Positions 45,801 through 59,113 of a DNA stretch of 64,000 nucleotides are shown piece by piece; within the stretch, counting starts at the first letter, position 1, and each line of letters opens with the position of its first letter. Source of the stretch: Xestospongia muta (taxonomy: Eukaryota; Porifera; Demospongiae; Haplosclerida; Petrosiidae). The position numbers and the translations under genes are program-made. The stretch spans positions 2,733,827 to 2,797,826 of the forward strand of contig OY848919.1 of NCBI GenBank assembly GCA_963693285.1. Direction: 5' to 3'. The notes beneath the pieces were generated by a model. The model was not told the DNA's origin and searched no databases. It was given only the letters and a program-made list of their open reading frames with translations.

Positions 45801-48800
45801 CTTAAGCAAGAGATCAACGACTTGGTGATGACCATTATCACTGGCCAACATTAAAGCAGTTCGACCATTTTGTGTTTGAAAATTAGGATCAGCATTTTCT
45901 TTAAGCAAGAGATCAACGACTTGGTGATGACCATTCTGACTGGCCTTCATTAAAGCAGTTCGACCATTTTGTGTTTGAAGATTAGGATCAGCATTTTCCT
46001 TAAGCAAGAGATCAACGACTTGGTGATGACCATTATAACTGGCCATCATTAAAGCAGTCCAACCATTTTGTGTTTGAAGATTAGGATCAGCATTTTCCTT
46101 AAGCAAGAGATCAATGACTTGGTAATGACGATTATCACTGGCCAACATGAAAGCAGTCCAACCATCTGGTGTTTGAAGATTAGGATCAGCACTTTCCTTA
46201 AGCAAGAGATCAATGACTTGGTGATGACCATTATAACTGGCCATCATTAAAGCAGTCCAACCATTTTGTGTTTGAAGATTAGGATCAGCATTTTCCTTAA
46301 GCAAGAGATCAATGACTTGGTAATGACCATTATCACTGGCCAACATTAAAGCAGTCCAACCATTTTGTGTTAGAAGATTAGGTTCAGCATTTTCCTTAGG
46401 CAAGAGATCAACGACTTGGTGATGACCATTATAACTGGCCATCATTAAAGCAGTCCAACCATTTTGTGTTTGAAGATTAGGATCAGCATTTTCCTTAAGC
46501 AAGAGATCAATGACTTGGTAATGACCATTATCACTGGCCAACATGAAAGCAGTCCAACCATCTGGTGTTTGAAGATTAGGATCAGCACTTTCCTTAAGCA
46601 AGAGATCAATGACTTGGTGATGACCATTATAACTGGCCATCATTAAAGCAGTCCAACCATTTTGTGTTTGAAGATTAGGATCAGCATTTTCCTTAAGCAA
46701 GAGATCAATGACTTGGTGATGACCATTATCACTGGCCATCATTAAAGCAGTTCGACCATCTTGTCTTTGAAGATTAGGTTCAGCATTTTCCTTAAGCAAG
46801 AGATCAACGACTTGGTAATGACCATTATCACTGGCCAACATGAAAGCAGTCCAACCATCTGGTGTTTGAAGATTAGGATCAGCATTTTCCTTAAGTAAGA
46901 GATCAACAACTTGGTGATGACCTCGAATACTAGCCATCATCAGAGCTGTAAAACCATTCTGTTTTTGATGATTAAGATTTATATTTTGTCTCAGTAAGAG
47001 TTCAACTATTGTGTAATGGCCATTCCAACAAGCTGACATCAAAGCTGTCTGCCCACCTTGTGTTTGAAGACCAGGATCAGCATTTGTTTTGAGTAAAAGC
47101 TCAACGACTTGGTAATGACCATTCTCACTGGCATGCATTAAAGCAGTAACACCATTTTGTGTTTGAAAATTAGGATCAGCATTTTCCTTAAGCAAGAGAT
47201 CAACGACTTGGTAATGACCATTCACACTGGCCAACATTAAAGCAGTTCGACCATCTTGTCTTTGAAGATTAGGTTCAGCATTTTTCTTAAGTAAGAGATC
47301 AACGACTTGGTAATGACCATTATCACTGGCCAACATGAAAGCAGTCCAACCATCTGGTGTTTGAAGATTAGGATCAGCACTTTCTTTAAGCAAGAGATCA
47401 ACGACTTCGTGATGACCATTATCACTGGCCATCATTAAAGCAGTACAACCATTTTGTGTTTGAAGATTAGGATCAGCATTTTCTTTAAGCAAGAGATCAA
47501 TGACTTGGTAATGACCATTCTGACTGGCCTTCATTAAAGCAGTTCGACCATTTTGTGTTTGAAGATTAGGATCAGCATTTTCCTTAAGCAAGAGATCAAC
47601 GACTTGGTGATGACCATTATCACTGGCCAACATTAAAGCAGTTCGACCATTTTGTGTTTGAAAATTAGGATCAGCATTTTCTTTAAGCAAGAGATCAACG
47701 ACTTGGTGATGATTATTCTGACTGGCCTTCATTAAAGCAGTTCGACCATTTTGTGTTTGAAGATTAGGATCAGCACTTTCCTTAAGCAAGAGATCAACGA
47801 CTTGGTGATGACCATTATCACTGGCCATCATTAAAGCAGTCCAACCATTTTGTGTTTGAAGATTAGGATCAGCATTTTCTTTAAGCAAGAGATCAATGAC
47901 TTGGTAATGACCATTCTGACTGGCCTTCATTAAAGCAGTTCGACCATTTTGTGTTTGAAGATTAGGATCAGCATTTTCCTTAAGCAAGAAATCAACGACT
48001 TGGTGATGACCATTATCACTGGCCAACATTAAAGCAGTTCGACCATTTTGTGTTTGAAAATTAGGATCAGCATTTTCTTTAAGCAAGAGATCAACGACTT
48101 GGTGATGACCATTCTGACTGGCCAACATTAAAGCAGTCCGACCATTTTGTGTTTGAAGATTAGGATCTGCATTTCCTTTGAGAAGAAGCTCTATGACTTG
48201 ATAATAGTCATTCTCACTGACATACATTAGAGCTGTCCAACCATCATGTTGCTGTACGTTAGGATTAGCTTGAGCTTGAAGTAGCATATCAACTATGTTG
48301 TATGAGTCATTATTACAGGCTATTATAAGTGCAGTGTTACCATGATCATCTTGAATATCAACACTAGCTCCTGCTGATATTAGAGTCAGTACAACTTGTT
48401 CATGTTCACCATTAGTAGCTAACATTAGAGCTGTTCGTCCTTCTTCATTCTGATAGTCAACATTAGCTCCTAACTCTAGTAGTATTGTAACATCATTATT
48501 GCGACCAGTTTGTGTTGCTTGAAGTAATGATTGTTCAATTGTAACAGGTTGATCTTCTTCTTCCAATATAATAGGTTGGTCGTTGATGATCATTTCAAAA
48601 ATACCAACTTGATACATGAACTCTGTTTTCTTAGCTGCCATAAGTATGAGAGATTGTGATTGTGAACGAGGTGCCAGTAATCTAACACAAATTGATCCTG
48701 GCTCAACACGAATGTGGGTCAAAAAATGGTCCTTTTTGTAAAATAAGTACCTTATAAGCTTCTCAAAGTTTTCAAATGTCACTTGTTGCCATGTTTCAGT

Positions 48801-49773
48801 TAGTTTGATGATAACTTCACATGTTGCTTCTGTTTGCAGTGCTTTTTCAATGGAGACTTTGAAATGTTTTAGTGGAGTTGACTCCTTAAATGCTTTAAGC
48901 TCAATTGAATATGCTTTTAGTTCTCTTTGTAGGTTGTTTTCAGAAAGAAACTCATTAACAATGCTCTCTATTAATTTGTAATTTAGAAAGCAATAACGAG
49001 GCTTAATTGCATTAAATAACTTATCAATTGTTGCTAGTTCAGTCAATCCTGTGTCTTCAATGAATTCTTCAATATGTATTGCTACATCAGCTAATTTTAA
49101 GGCAGTACCAGTTTTGATCAGGTCATCAAGGCAACGTCTGACTCTGCGCACCAGTGAAGCAAACTTATTTCGAAGTCCTTCAAGTTTAGTGGCAACTTCA
49201 CCTTCAGAGCTAATTGGTAATTCTGTTGTTTTTGTCTCACTATGGCTTTCTTGATTTAGGCAATGCTGTGTTGAACGAATACTGTCTTCTCTTGGTTGTT
49301 CCCTTTCTTTGTCATCTTTTGTCACTTTGTCAGTTTCAGCTAATGTGTCATTTTGACTGTGTGTACCTACAATAGAACAAGACACTTACATAAATGCTTT
49401 TCATATCTATTATACACTCACCTTGGTGAGGATCTACTGGTGGTATGGTGGTAATAAGGTTTTCTTGTACTTTTGAGGCTAGATAGTGTTCATTAGCTTT
49501 TGACAGGGCAACAATTACTTTATCCCAAGTAGCATAAGAGTCAACTTTGAGCCATTCTGAGAAGAGAGCCAATTTTCGAAGATCAGTTGATGGGTAATCA
49601 CATTCAATCTTCTTTATCATTGCAGATGATATTTTTGGTAGAAAAATAGCAAATTTTTGCCACTCTACTAATGGTCCAATTAGTTCCATTAGTTCAGACT
49701 CAGTAGGTTTGTTAGACAGTCTAGGACTATCTACTGGTAGAATAGTAGTACATCTTGTAGGATTGTCAGACAT
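42840..49773 (-). CDS. Giant death-domain / ankyrin-repeat protein
   Basis: Two exons, 49773-49422 and 49366-42840, phase 1; 2,292 residues. Residues about 26-108 look like a death-fold domain: six predicted helices with WQKFAIFLPKISSAMIKKIE, ALFSEWLKVDSYATWDKVIV and KVQENL. Next comes a helical region of about 250 residues (LRNKFASLVRRVRRCLDDLI, then RYCFLNYKLIESIVNEFLSE) that I do not recognise with confidence. Then about 54 ankyrin repeats of 33 residues follow, consensus NGxTALMxASxNGHxQVVxLLLKxNADPNLQT, and a basic C-terminal tail of about 100 residues. No membrane segment or signal peptide is seen; a cytoplasmic scaffold or adaptor is inferred. The repeat domain shows 1,683- and 1,782-bp higher-order copies that are nearly identical. 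An AG at 49785 allows a 5' UTR exon; the first ATG in the open frame was used. Confidence 0.9.
43230..48540. repeat. 99-bp coding repeat array with 17- and 18-unit higher-order copies
   Basis: The ankyrin units form a 5.3-kb tandem array. A landmark repeat set (SACWNGHYTIVELLLRQNIN then NHQKQNGFTALMMASIRGHH) occurs with CTATTGTGTA at 43541, 45224 and 47006, spacings of 1,683 bp (17 x 99) and 1,782 bp (18 x 99). Between landmarks the copies are nearly identical at synonymous as well as coding sites. Confidence 0.95.
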
Positions 49774-50504
49774 ACTGGAAACACACTGTATAGATATACT
49801 GTTAGCTTCTTGATAAACCAGAAACACTTTAAAAATATCCTTATATGGTCATCATTTATAAATAGCTTCTACAATATTCTAAAATTAGGAGATCCTTATA
49901 TGGCTGTTGTTTCTATAACAGTGTGTCTAAGAGTACTACAAGGAATGACATACACTTTATGGCCAATGCTCATCTAGCTTTATAATCACACTGTAAGCTG
50001 TCACACTAACATGGAAGGTTTATGCTACACAACTGCACCCTTGTCAGTAAGAAGAAGTATCCATTTTGCCTTATACATATTATAGATCATCAGATAATCC
50101 TGAAATTTCTAGACAGAACAACTGGCTAAAGGTAGAACATGATCAAAGCTACATTCAGTACTATATGTAGATAGAGGGAGCAGTATGTTCACAAGAGAAG
50201 GTGGAGAGACCTATAAATATTTTAAGAATGGTTGTTTTGTGTTTGAATAAATGTAGGAAGGAAGAGAAGGAATCAATTTTATGTTTTAAAGTCTTTATAA
50301 GAATAAGCTAAAGTATACTGTTAACAGCACACTGTTATGGTTGTTTGACTGATTCATAGGCAATTTGTTGTATGTATCCTCATCAAATACATCGAGCAAC
50401 ATAAACTGTTTTGATACTAATTACTATGGAATTCCAAAAGGAAATGTATATAGTATGTATAAGAATGTCCTATTATATATTCCATAGTGCCAGCCCTTAT
50501 ACAC

Positions 50505-51145
50505 AATGACACAGCACAACTACCACAGAATACATATAATTATATTGACAGCCCTCAGGTACATATAGTACACAAAAAGCTACCACAGAATATATTTAGT
50601 AACAGGCCTCAGTTAACACATAATAAACTGTAACTGTTACCATAGAATACATTTTAGTGACAGCCCTAAGTTACCAGAGGAGTAGGAAGATGAAATTCAT
50701 AGAGGGGGGGGGCACAACCCTACATGGTGATGATGTTATAGCAAACTATGCACTATATTTTCATTACTGCTTTTAAAAGCATTTTGAGTGTATGCTATTT
50801 TCTCTGACCAGCAACATGAAAATGTTGCTTTTAATACAATAATTATAACAAACATACAGTTAAAATTGTCCAAAGTAGTTTAATCAACATGGTACATGTT
50901 TTATAAAATAATTACAGGAGGGGCAAGATCGCTGTTGAAAAGTTGGGGGGCCTAGGCCCCCTTTGCCCCCATGGTTACACATAATACACAATAACGCTAC
51001 CACAGAATACATTTAGTAACAGACCTCAGTTAACACATAATAAATTGTAACTGTTACCACAGAATACATTTTAGTGACAGCTCTCAGTCACACATAATAC
51101 ACACATAGCAAAGCTACCACAGAATATATTTAGTGACAGCCCTTG
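50505..51145. repeat. Degenerate 60-70-bp tandem repeat (CTACCACAGAATA-type), split by an insertion
   Basis: Six units carry TACCACAGAATAYATTTAGT or TACCATAGAATACATTTTAG followed by GACAGCCCT/CAGTTAACACATAAT. Three lie left and three right of the 50675-50973 segment. Confidence 0.8.
50675..50973. mobile_element. Probable non-autonomous insertion, about 299 bp, with GTTAC target duplication
   Basis: The segment interrupts a repeat unit that is continuous elsewhere. It is flanked by GTTAC on both sides (670-674 and 974-978 of this kilobase), consistent with a 5-bp target-site duplication. It begins CAGAGGAGTAGG and ends in GCCTAGGCCCCCTTTGCCCC then CATG; GC-rich ends contrast with the AT-rich surroundings. 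No coding capacity and no clear terminal inverted repeat, so the element class is unknown. Confidence 0.5.
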
Positions 51146-52049
51146 CAGCATACTTTTATTTCATCTAATTCATAAAGGTAGTTTATTTTGTTGAGTTTTA
51201 TTATACTATACTTACTTTGTTGTCTAGTAATGCATGTTCACATGATAATTCTGCTATAAGTGCATATATACTTATAATACATATATAGTGAATTTTTTTA
51301 ACTATTTTTTTTTCTTGGACAGTGTTACTTTGCACAACCATTTTCTAAATACATACATCTATATGTTACAAACTTACTCAATTTTTGTATGCTAGTTTTA
51401 TGATCAATAAAACTAATCTGAAAGAAATACAATTATAAAGTAATTATTATATAAAAATAAAAATGCACTAACTAATTTATTAGTCAATTATTCATGCATT
51501 CATAATTATGTACACAATTAAAGTCTTGGAGGATCATGCTATCGTAAGTCTTGTAGTAGTTCTAATGTACATGTCATAAATATCATATTTTGCTGTTTGT
51601 TTTCTTGCATTGTGTCCTTAAATTACTTACTCTCTTTATCATTGAAGTGTTTCTTTGTCACTCCAAATTGCTTGACTTAATCACTTATTGGTTCTCGACC
51701 ATACCCAAAAACAGACATACATAATAACAATTTATTTATTTTTGTGTGTTTACTGCATTTCTTCTTTTGTATTAATTTATATCTTGTACTTCAACAGCAC
51801 TAAATTACTTTTATCATTTTAATCTTTATCAAATTGCCTAATTATTTTATAATGAGTAGGGATGTTATCGTTGTACAACACTTTTACATTTATTAATTAC
51901 CTATTAGAAATCATGCAGCTTCTCTAATAACATACTGTTACAAAAGAGAGATTTGATCTGAATCTTTATTGTCACATGCACCGATCATCAAATTGAGAAT
52001 GAAAATGGGATCATACTAAATAGATGACAGTATAATAATATATAATTAT

Positions 52050-52122
52050 ACACATGTGTGTGTGTGTGTGTGTATGTGTGTATGTGTGTGTGTGTGTATG
52101 TGTGTGTGTGTGTGTGTGTATG
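52050..52122. repeat. (GT)n microsatellite
   Basis: GTGTGTGT runs interrupted by TATG, about 70 bp, intergenic. Confidence 0.9.
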
Positions 52123-52697
52123 GATGTATGTACAAGTAGTTACAGGCAATAATGTATCGCTTATGTATCAAAATCCCAACATAAGTAACAGAATGTAGAA
52201 ATACTTCCTTATGAAGGAATTACAACATTGAAGTGATATTACATAATATTCCTTCTTTGCTTTTGATCTTCAAATTTTTATATTATTATCAACACCGTCA
52301 GATAATTTTATATCCTGACTTAAAAAAATTCTTGTAGCAAACAATGAAATGCACTCAAGTCAGTTCACACTTGTAACAATTGGAAGGGACTTATACTAAT
52401 AAGTGTTTTAGTGTTTTACAAATCCCTTGAAAACTCAGTTGAACATTTATCAAGCTCCTCTGCAAATTTCCAATAGCTAAAATAGAATTCAGTTATATAC
52501 ATCTCAGTACTGATGAGAGAGTGATGAACTTCCACTTTTGGTACCTAGTTTGATCAACCTATCTATCTAGATATTAGATTTTCTCATAATAATCACTTGT
52601 AGGGTATACGGAAGTTGTCCTATTAGATTTGTATATAATTTTCAGGATTTTTCCGTATATTTCCGTGAAGTGTAAATCCACATGTTCTGTTGTGTTC

Positions 52698-54923
<2,226 letters not shown>

Positions 54924-55218
54924 CTTTGGTTTGTGTTTGGTCACTTTGACATTTGAGCTAGATATTAACTTTAATTACACACTATCGTTATTAAAACAAT
55001 ATAAATAGAAAGCATATGTATTTTTTGAAGTTATCAGTTGTCATTTCACTATAACACAATATATAATGTTACTACGAAGTGCTTTATCATGACCTGCTTA
55101 AACTTTCACTTTTTCTGTTGTACTTGGTTGTTGATTTCACTTTCAAATTTCTTCCTTTTAATCTGGAAAGCAATGCATTCATCACTTGTACAGTAGATAA
55201 AACAAATATTGTTAGTTA
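54924..55218. other. Short spacer between C1orf131-like gene and first receptor-like gene
   Basis: About 295 bp of AT-rich sequence on the same strand. An ATTAAA at 54990 may be the polyadenylation signal of the upstream gene. The promoter of the downstream gene must lie here; no TATA box stands out. Confidence 0.4.
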
Positions 55219-58200
55219 ATGGAGTTCTCCATTGTCATACACTTTGTTTTTCTACTACTCTTCAGTAGTACTTGTAATGGAGACAGTAATAATACATATC
55301 ATGTTAACTCATCTACAGATTTAGAGCAGTACCTGTGTAATACAACATGGTCCTCTCAATACCTTGTGTTCTTATTAAACAGTTCTGTCAACTTCACCAT
55401 TTCACCTGGTAACTTCTGTCAAGTAACAACTCATCAGACTAGTAGAATTAAAATGCAAAGTGATTCTTTCACAAGGATGGTTGTCATAACATGTGCTTAC
55501 AATGATACAACAGACACTCTACCAAAGCATAGAAGAGGTTTTGTTTTCTTCAACACTTCAATACATCTTGAGCGATTAGTGTTTGACAATTGTGGTACAT
55601 ATCTTACTACCATTCAAGATAGTACAATTACTGACTATCTCAATAGTTCATCTCTGTATTACACTTCATCTCATGCTGCTGCCTTAGTCTTTGTTCATTG
55701 TCAGGTCAATATGAGTCAAGTTAACATCTACTACTCATACGGGTTTGCTATGATTGGTATAAATCTGTATAACTCTAATATCAGTGGAGGCAATTTGTCT
55801 TTATCATCTTGGAGTAGTAAAGTATATCAACAAAGTAAAAAGTATGAAAGTATTGGAAATGGGGCGATGATACATTTTCTTGACCCTCCATCACAATACC
55901 GATTACAGACATTAGCGCATAAATATGTGAACATAAACTCTGTCTATTTCCAATACAACGATGATGGAATCATTGGTCATAACCAATGTATCATAGATCT
56001 ATATCATTTCAAACAATCCTCGTCTTCTTATAAATCATATCCTATTGTTAATGCTGCTGGACTGACCCTGCTTTACACACAAAAGAAGTATTCAACCAAT
56101 GTACTTATAAATGAAACAAGCTTTATGTTTAATATTGGAGGTTTTAGTTCACCTGGTGGTCTACTTGTTATACATTATTATACACCAATAAATTCAACAA
56201 CTATTTTGGACAAGTCACATTTCAGTCATAATGTTAATATTGGTAGCCCTCAGTCTTATTGCCATGGTACGACTTTTGTTTTTTTCTGGTTTGGAGAACC
56301 CATGTCATACAATCTTTCCTTTACCTATCCACTCATTGTACACCGTACGATATTCTATGATAATTCCAATATTTATTTGTCATTCTCAGGGGCAGGACCA
56401 GTCTTTATTGGTATACTTAACCCTACATCAATTGGAGTATTGTTTAAGAACTGTAGTTTTCTGTCCACTTCAGCTTATCAAGAAGGTGCTTGCATGTATG
56501 CAATTGCTTTTAGAAGTCCTGTTTGTTCTGGAAATGTCAGTATTGTTCTTGAAGATGTAATAGCAAAGGACAATTACAAGTTTTTACAACCTTTACCTGT
56601 TTCTACTTCAGGAGTTTTCTCATTTTATGACATTTACTCTATAAATATCACTGGTACCTCTTTCTTTGATAATAACTATGGATCGGTTATTAAGGCTGTA
56701 GACTCTGGTGTCTACCTCTCTGGTAATGTGACATTTAGCAACAACAATGGATTAAGAGGTGCTGCTATTAGGTTAGAAGGTAAATGTCATCTTTATTTTT
56801 TAAATGGAGTATCAGCTACATTTGCTAACAATCATGCTCAATTAGAGGGTGGAGCTATATATGTTGGAACTACATACTTTAGTACTGTTCTTCAAAGGGA
56901 TTGTGTTTTTAATTTTTTCAATACTTTAGCATCTTCTGTTGTATTTTATAGAAACACAGCCATAACATCTGGCAACTCGATATATGTAGAGTCTATCTCT
57001 GAATGTTATCTCAATGAATCTTCCAATCATGTGAGCTCTGTTGAGGAGACAATGATGTATTATGAGCAACACTTTAATTTTGTCTCAAGTTTGTCCAAAA
57101 ATGATTTACATGAACTGTCAGCACAGCCTTCCAGGTTATTTACATGTGATTATACTGGTAATGACTGTGACTATAATTCAAAGCAATGCAGAGCATATCC
57201 AGGTCAGAGAATCCAGTTGTATTTGGCAGCGGTTGATGCTCTTAACAGAAGTGTATACAGTATTGTAGGTGTAGATATAACTAACAAACAGAGAAGACAT
57301 AATCACCTTTGGCTGTCAAATGTGGACAAAGAACAAATTATAAATGAAGGCCCCAATTGTACTTCCATTACTTTAGCTATATATAGTCATGTCAACTCTT
57401 TCATTGCGGATGAAAAAATAGTGTTTTCTTTACCAATGCTTCCAGATGCTTGTGAAGTTGGGCTTGAAGTATATCCATGCCCTTTGGGTTTTACTTTAAG
57501 CGAAACTATTGGCGAATGTGTATGCCTACCAGTATTTTATAATCGAGCTTTAATAGAACATGCAATAGAAGAAGAATATAATCCTTCTTGCGACATCAAT
57601 AATTTAACTATAAGGCGACCTGAAGTTACATACAACTGGGCAGGCATTGTTGAAAATGATATTGCTAGAGAATTTGGTATATCACTAGTGTGTCCAGTAT
57701 ATTATTGTAACTGTGTTCCATCACTATATTTTTGTAGTAGTGATAGTGATATATCTCTAGTATCTCCAATAACTGGTAATTGCAACAATTCAATTCCATT
57801 ATGTTTACATCAACGTATAGGTCCATTATGTGGCAGTTGCGGTGAATTAAGTGTGGTGTTTGGTTCTTCAGAATGTAAACAATGTAGTAACTGGTCATTG
57901 TGGACACTAATCCTCTATGCAGTAGCTGGTCCCCTCTTCATTTACCTGTTATATGCTCTTAGACTTACATTAGCAACTGGTACATTAAATGGAATTATAT
58001 TCTTTGCTCAAGCTGCAAATTGTGGAATGTTTGACCTACTCTCATTTTGTAATATCAGTTACCAGTCGAGATTTGTTTGGTTTGCCAATATATCATATGC
58101 TTTTCTTTCTTTGTTAAATCTTAATCTTGGTTTTTCTTTATGTTTTTACAATGGGATGACAGAGTTATGGAAAACTGGTCTGAGTTTAGTCTTTCCACTT

Positions 58201-59103
58201 TATCTCCTGGCAATTGTTGTAGTCATCATTATCCTAAGTCATTTTTCTCTCAGGCTTTCTAATAGAATAGGTCACTCCTCAGTTCAAATACTAGTTACTG
58301 TTGTACACCTCTCATTTTCAAAGCTATTACTGGCAGTCATTAGTGTCTTCTCACCAGCTCAAATTTATACTGCAAACACAACTTACAAAGTTTGGTATTT
58401 TGATGGTTCTGTTAAATATGGTGTTGGTTCACATCTCATTTTAATGATCATCACATTACTAGTTGTTATCCCTCTCTTACTACCCTATGTTCTTCTACTT
58501 GTCTTTACTAGACCAATACGACGTACAAGAGTAAATGAATATGTCAGACCTCTATTAGAAGCTATTCATGCTCCATATAAGGAAGGAAAGGAGTACTGGT
58601 TTGTAGCTCGACTTCTTTTATTAGTTTTTCTGTGTGCAGTATATTCTTATTATCGAGCTGAATTTTATCCAAAAGTGTATGTAGTATCTACTCCAGTGTT
58701 TGTGATGTTTCTCATTTTACAAACTTACCACAAACCCTTTAAAAGTAGACTTGTCAATATAATGGATTGTTGGCTAATGTACAGTTTAGCTTTTTTGTAT
58801 ACCACAACTTGGATATACATAGTAAAGGATGTATATTTTAATGCAATTATTAGTGCTGTTGTAGCTGTTTCTTTGGTTTTTCTAATTTTACTGATTGTAT
58901 TAGTTTACCATGTTCTTTATGTAACTGGTAAAATCCCTGTTTTAAAGAGGGCATTCGACACTGCATATTGTCGATATAAGTGGAAGGTTTTGTCTTGGTA
59001 TTCTTGTTCTAGATCTGATGATAATTGTCAATTAGCTAATGCTGATGATTCTTTTTATGGGTCTTGTGAATATCGTGAACCATTACTGATTTCACGTCAT
59101 TGA
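55219..59103 (+). CDS. Secreted-type beta-helix ectodomain fused to a multi-pass membrane module (paralogue 1)
   Basis: Single exon, 1,294 residues. Residues 1-21 are a signal peptide (MEFSIVIHFVFLLLFSSTCNG). Residues about 22-830 form a large ectodomain with dozens of N-glycosylation sequons. Repeated GAAIR/GGAIYVG and FSNNNG motifs recall right-handed parallel beta-helix proteins (the polymorphic outer-membrane-protein-like repeat). A Cys-rich stretch at about 825-888 (YYCNCVPSLYFC, GPLCGSCGELSVVFGSSEC) joins it to about ten hydrophobic segments between residues 889 and 1236. These include TLNGIIFFAQAANCG, a conserved-looking NGIIF signature, and PYKEGKEYWFVARLLLL. The cytoplasmic tail is about 58 residues. 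A surface receptor, adhesion or transport role is possible; the function is not known. The second copy follows in tandem at 60.6 kb. Confidence 0.9.
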   Translation: MEFSIVIHFVFLLLFSSTCNGDSNNTYHVNSSTDLEQYLCNTTWSSQYLVFLLNSSVNFTISPGNFCQVTTHQTSRIKMQSDSFTRMVVITCAYNDTTDTLPKHRRGFVFFNTSIHLERLVFDNCGTYLTTIQDSTITDYLNSSSLYYTSSHAAALVFVHCQVNMSQVNIYYSYGFAMIGINLYNSNISGGNLSLSSWSSKVYQQSKKYESIGNGAMIHFLDPPSQYRLQTLAHKYVNINSVYFQYNDDGIIGHNQCIIDLYHFKQSSSSYKSYPIVNAAGLTLLYTQKKYSTNVLINETSFMFNIGGFSSPGGLLVIHYYTPINSTTILDKSHFSHNVNIGSPQSYCHGTTFVFFWFGEPMSYNLSFTYPLIVHRTIFYDNSNIYLSFSGAGPVFIGILNPTSIGVLFKNCSFLSTSAYQEGACMYAIAFRSPVCSGNVSIVLEDVIAKDNYKFLQPLPVSTSGVFSFYDIYSINITGTSFFDNNYGSVIKAVDSGVYLSGNVTFSNNNGLRGAAIRLEGKCHLYFLNGVSATFANNHAQLEGGAIYVGTTYFSTVLQRDCVFNFFNTLASSVVFYRNTAITSGNSIYVESISECYLNESSNHVSSVEETMMYYEQHFNFVSSLSKNDLHELSAQPSRLFTCDYTGNDCDYNSKQCRAYPGQRIQLYLAAVDALNRSVYSIVGVDITNKQRRHNHLWLSNVDKEQIINEGPNCTSITLAIYSHVNSFIADEKIVFSLPMLPDACEVGLEVYPCPLGFTLSETIGECVCLPVFYNRALIEHAIEEEYNPSCDINNLTIRRPEVTYNWAGIVENDIAREFGISLVCPVYYCNCVPSLYFCSSDSDISLVSPITGNCNNSIPLCLHQRIGPLCGSCGELSVVFGSSECKQCSNWSLWTLILYAVAGPLFIYLLYALRLTLATGTLNGIIFFAQAANCGMFDLLSFCNISYQSRFVWFANISYAFLSLLNLNLGFSLCFYNGMTELWKTGLSLVFPLYLLAIVVVIIILSHFSLRLSNRIGHSSVQILVTVVHLSFSKLLLAVISVFSPAQIYTANTTYKVWYFDGSVKYGVGSHLILMIITLLVVIPLLLPYVLLLVFTRPIRRTRVNEYVRPLLEAIHAPYKEGKEYWFVARLLLLVFLCAVYSYYRAEFYPKVYVVSTPVFVMFLILQTYHKPFKSRLVNIMDCWLMYSLAFLYTTTWIYIVKDVYFNAIISAVVAVSLVFLILLIVLVYHVLYVTGKIPVLKRAFDTAYCRYKWKVLSWYSCSRSDDNCQLANADDSFYGSCEYREPLLISRH

Positions 59104-59107
59104 TTTT

Positions 59108-59113
59108 AATAAA
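59108..59113 (+). terminator. Polyadenylation signal (AATAAA) of paralogue 1
   Basis: The canonical hexamer occurs 5 nt past the TGA stop, implying a very short 3' UTR. Confidence 0.6.

Larger units (their letters stand above)
49774..52697. other. Intergenic region between divergent genes
   Basis: This lies between the 5' ends of the ankyrin gene (-) and the C1orf131-like gene (+). It holds the CTACCACAGAATA repeats and a mobile-element-like insertion near 50.5-51.1 kb, a (GT)n tract near 52.05-52.12 kb, and otherwise AT-rich sequence. No supported exon was found. Confidence 0.5.

Noticed and set aside
43772..47425. Several 60-62-codon frames on both strands inside the ankyrin exon
   Set aside because: Alternative-frame shadows of the ankyrin repeats, recurring at the same 1,683- and 1,782-bp spacings.
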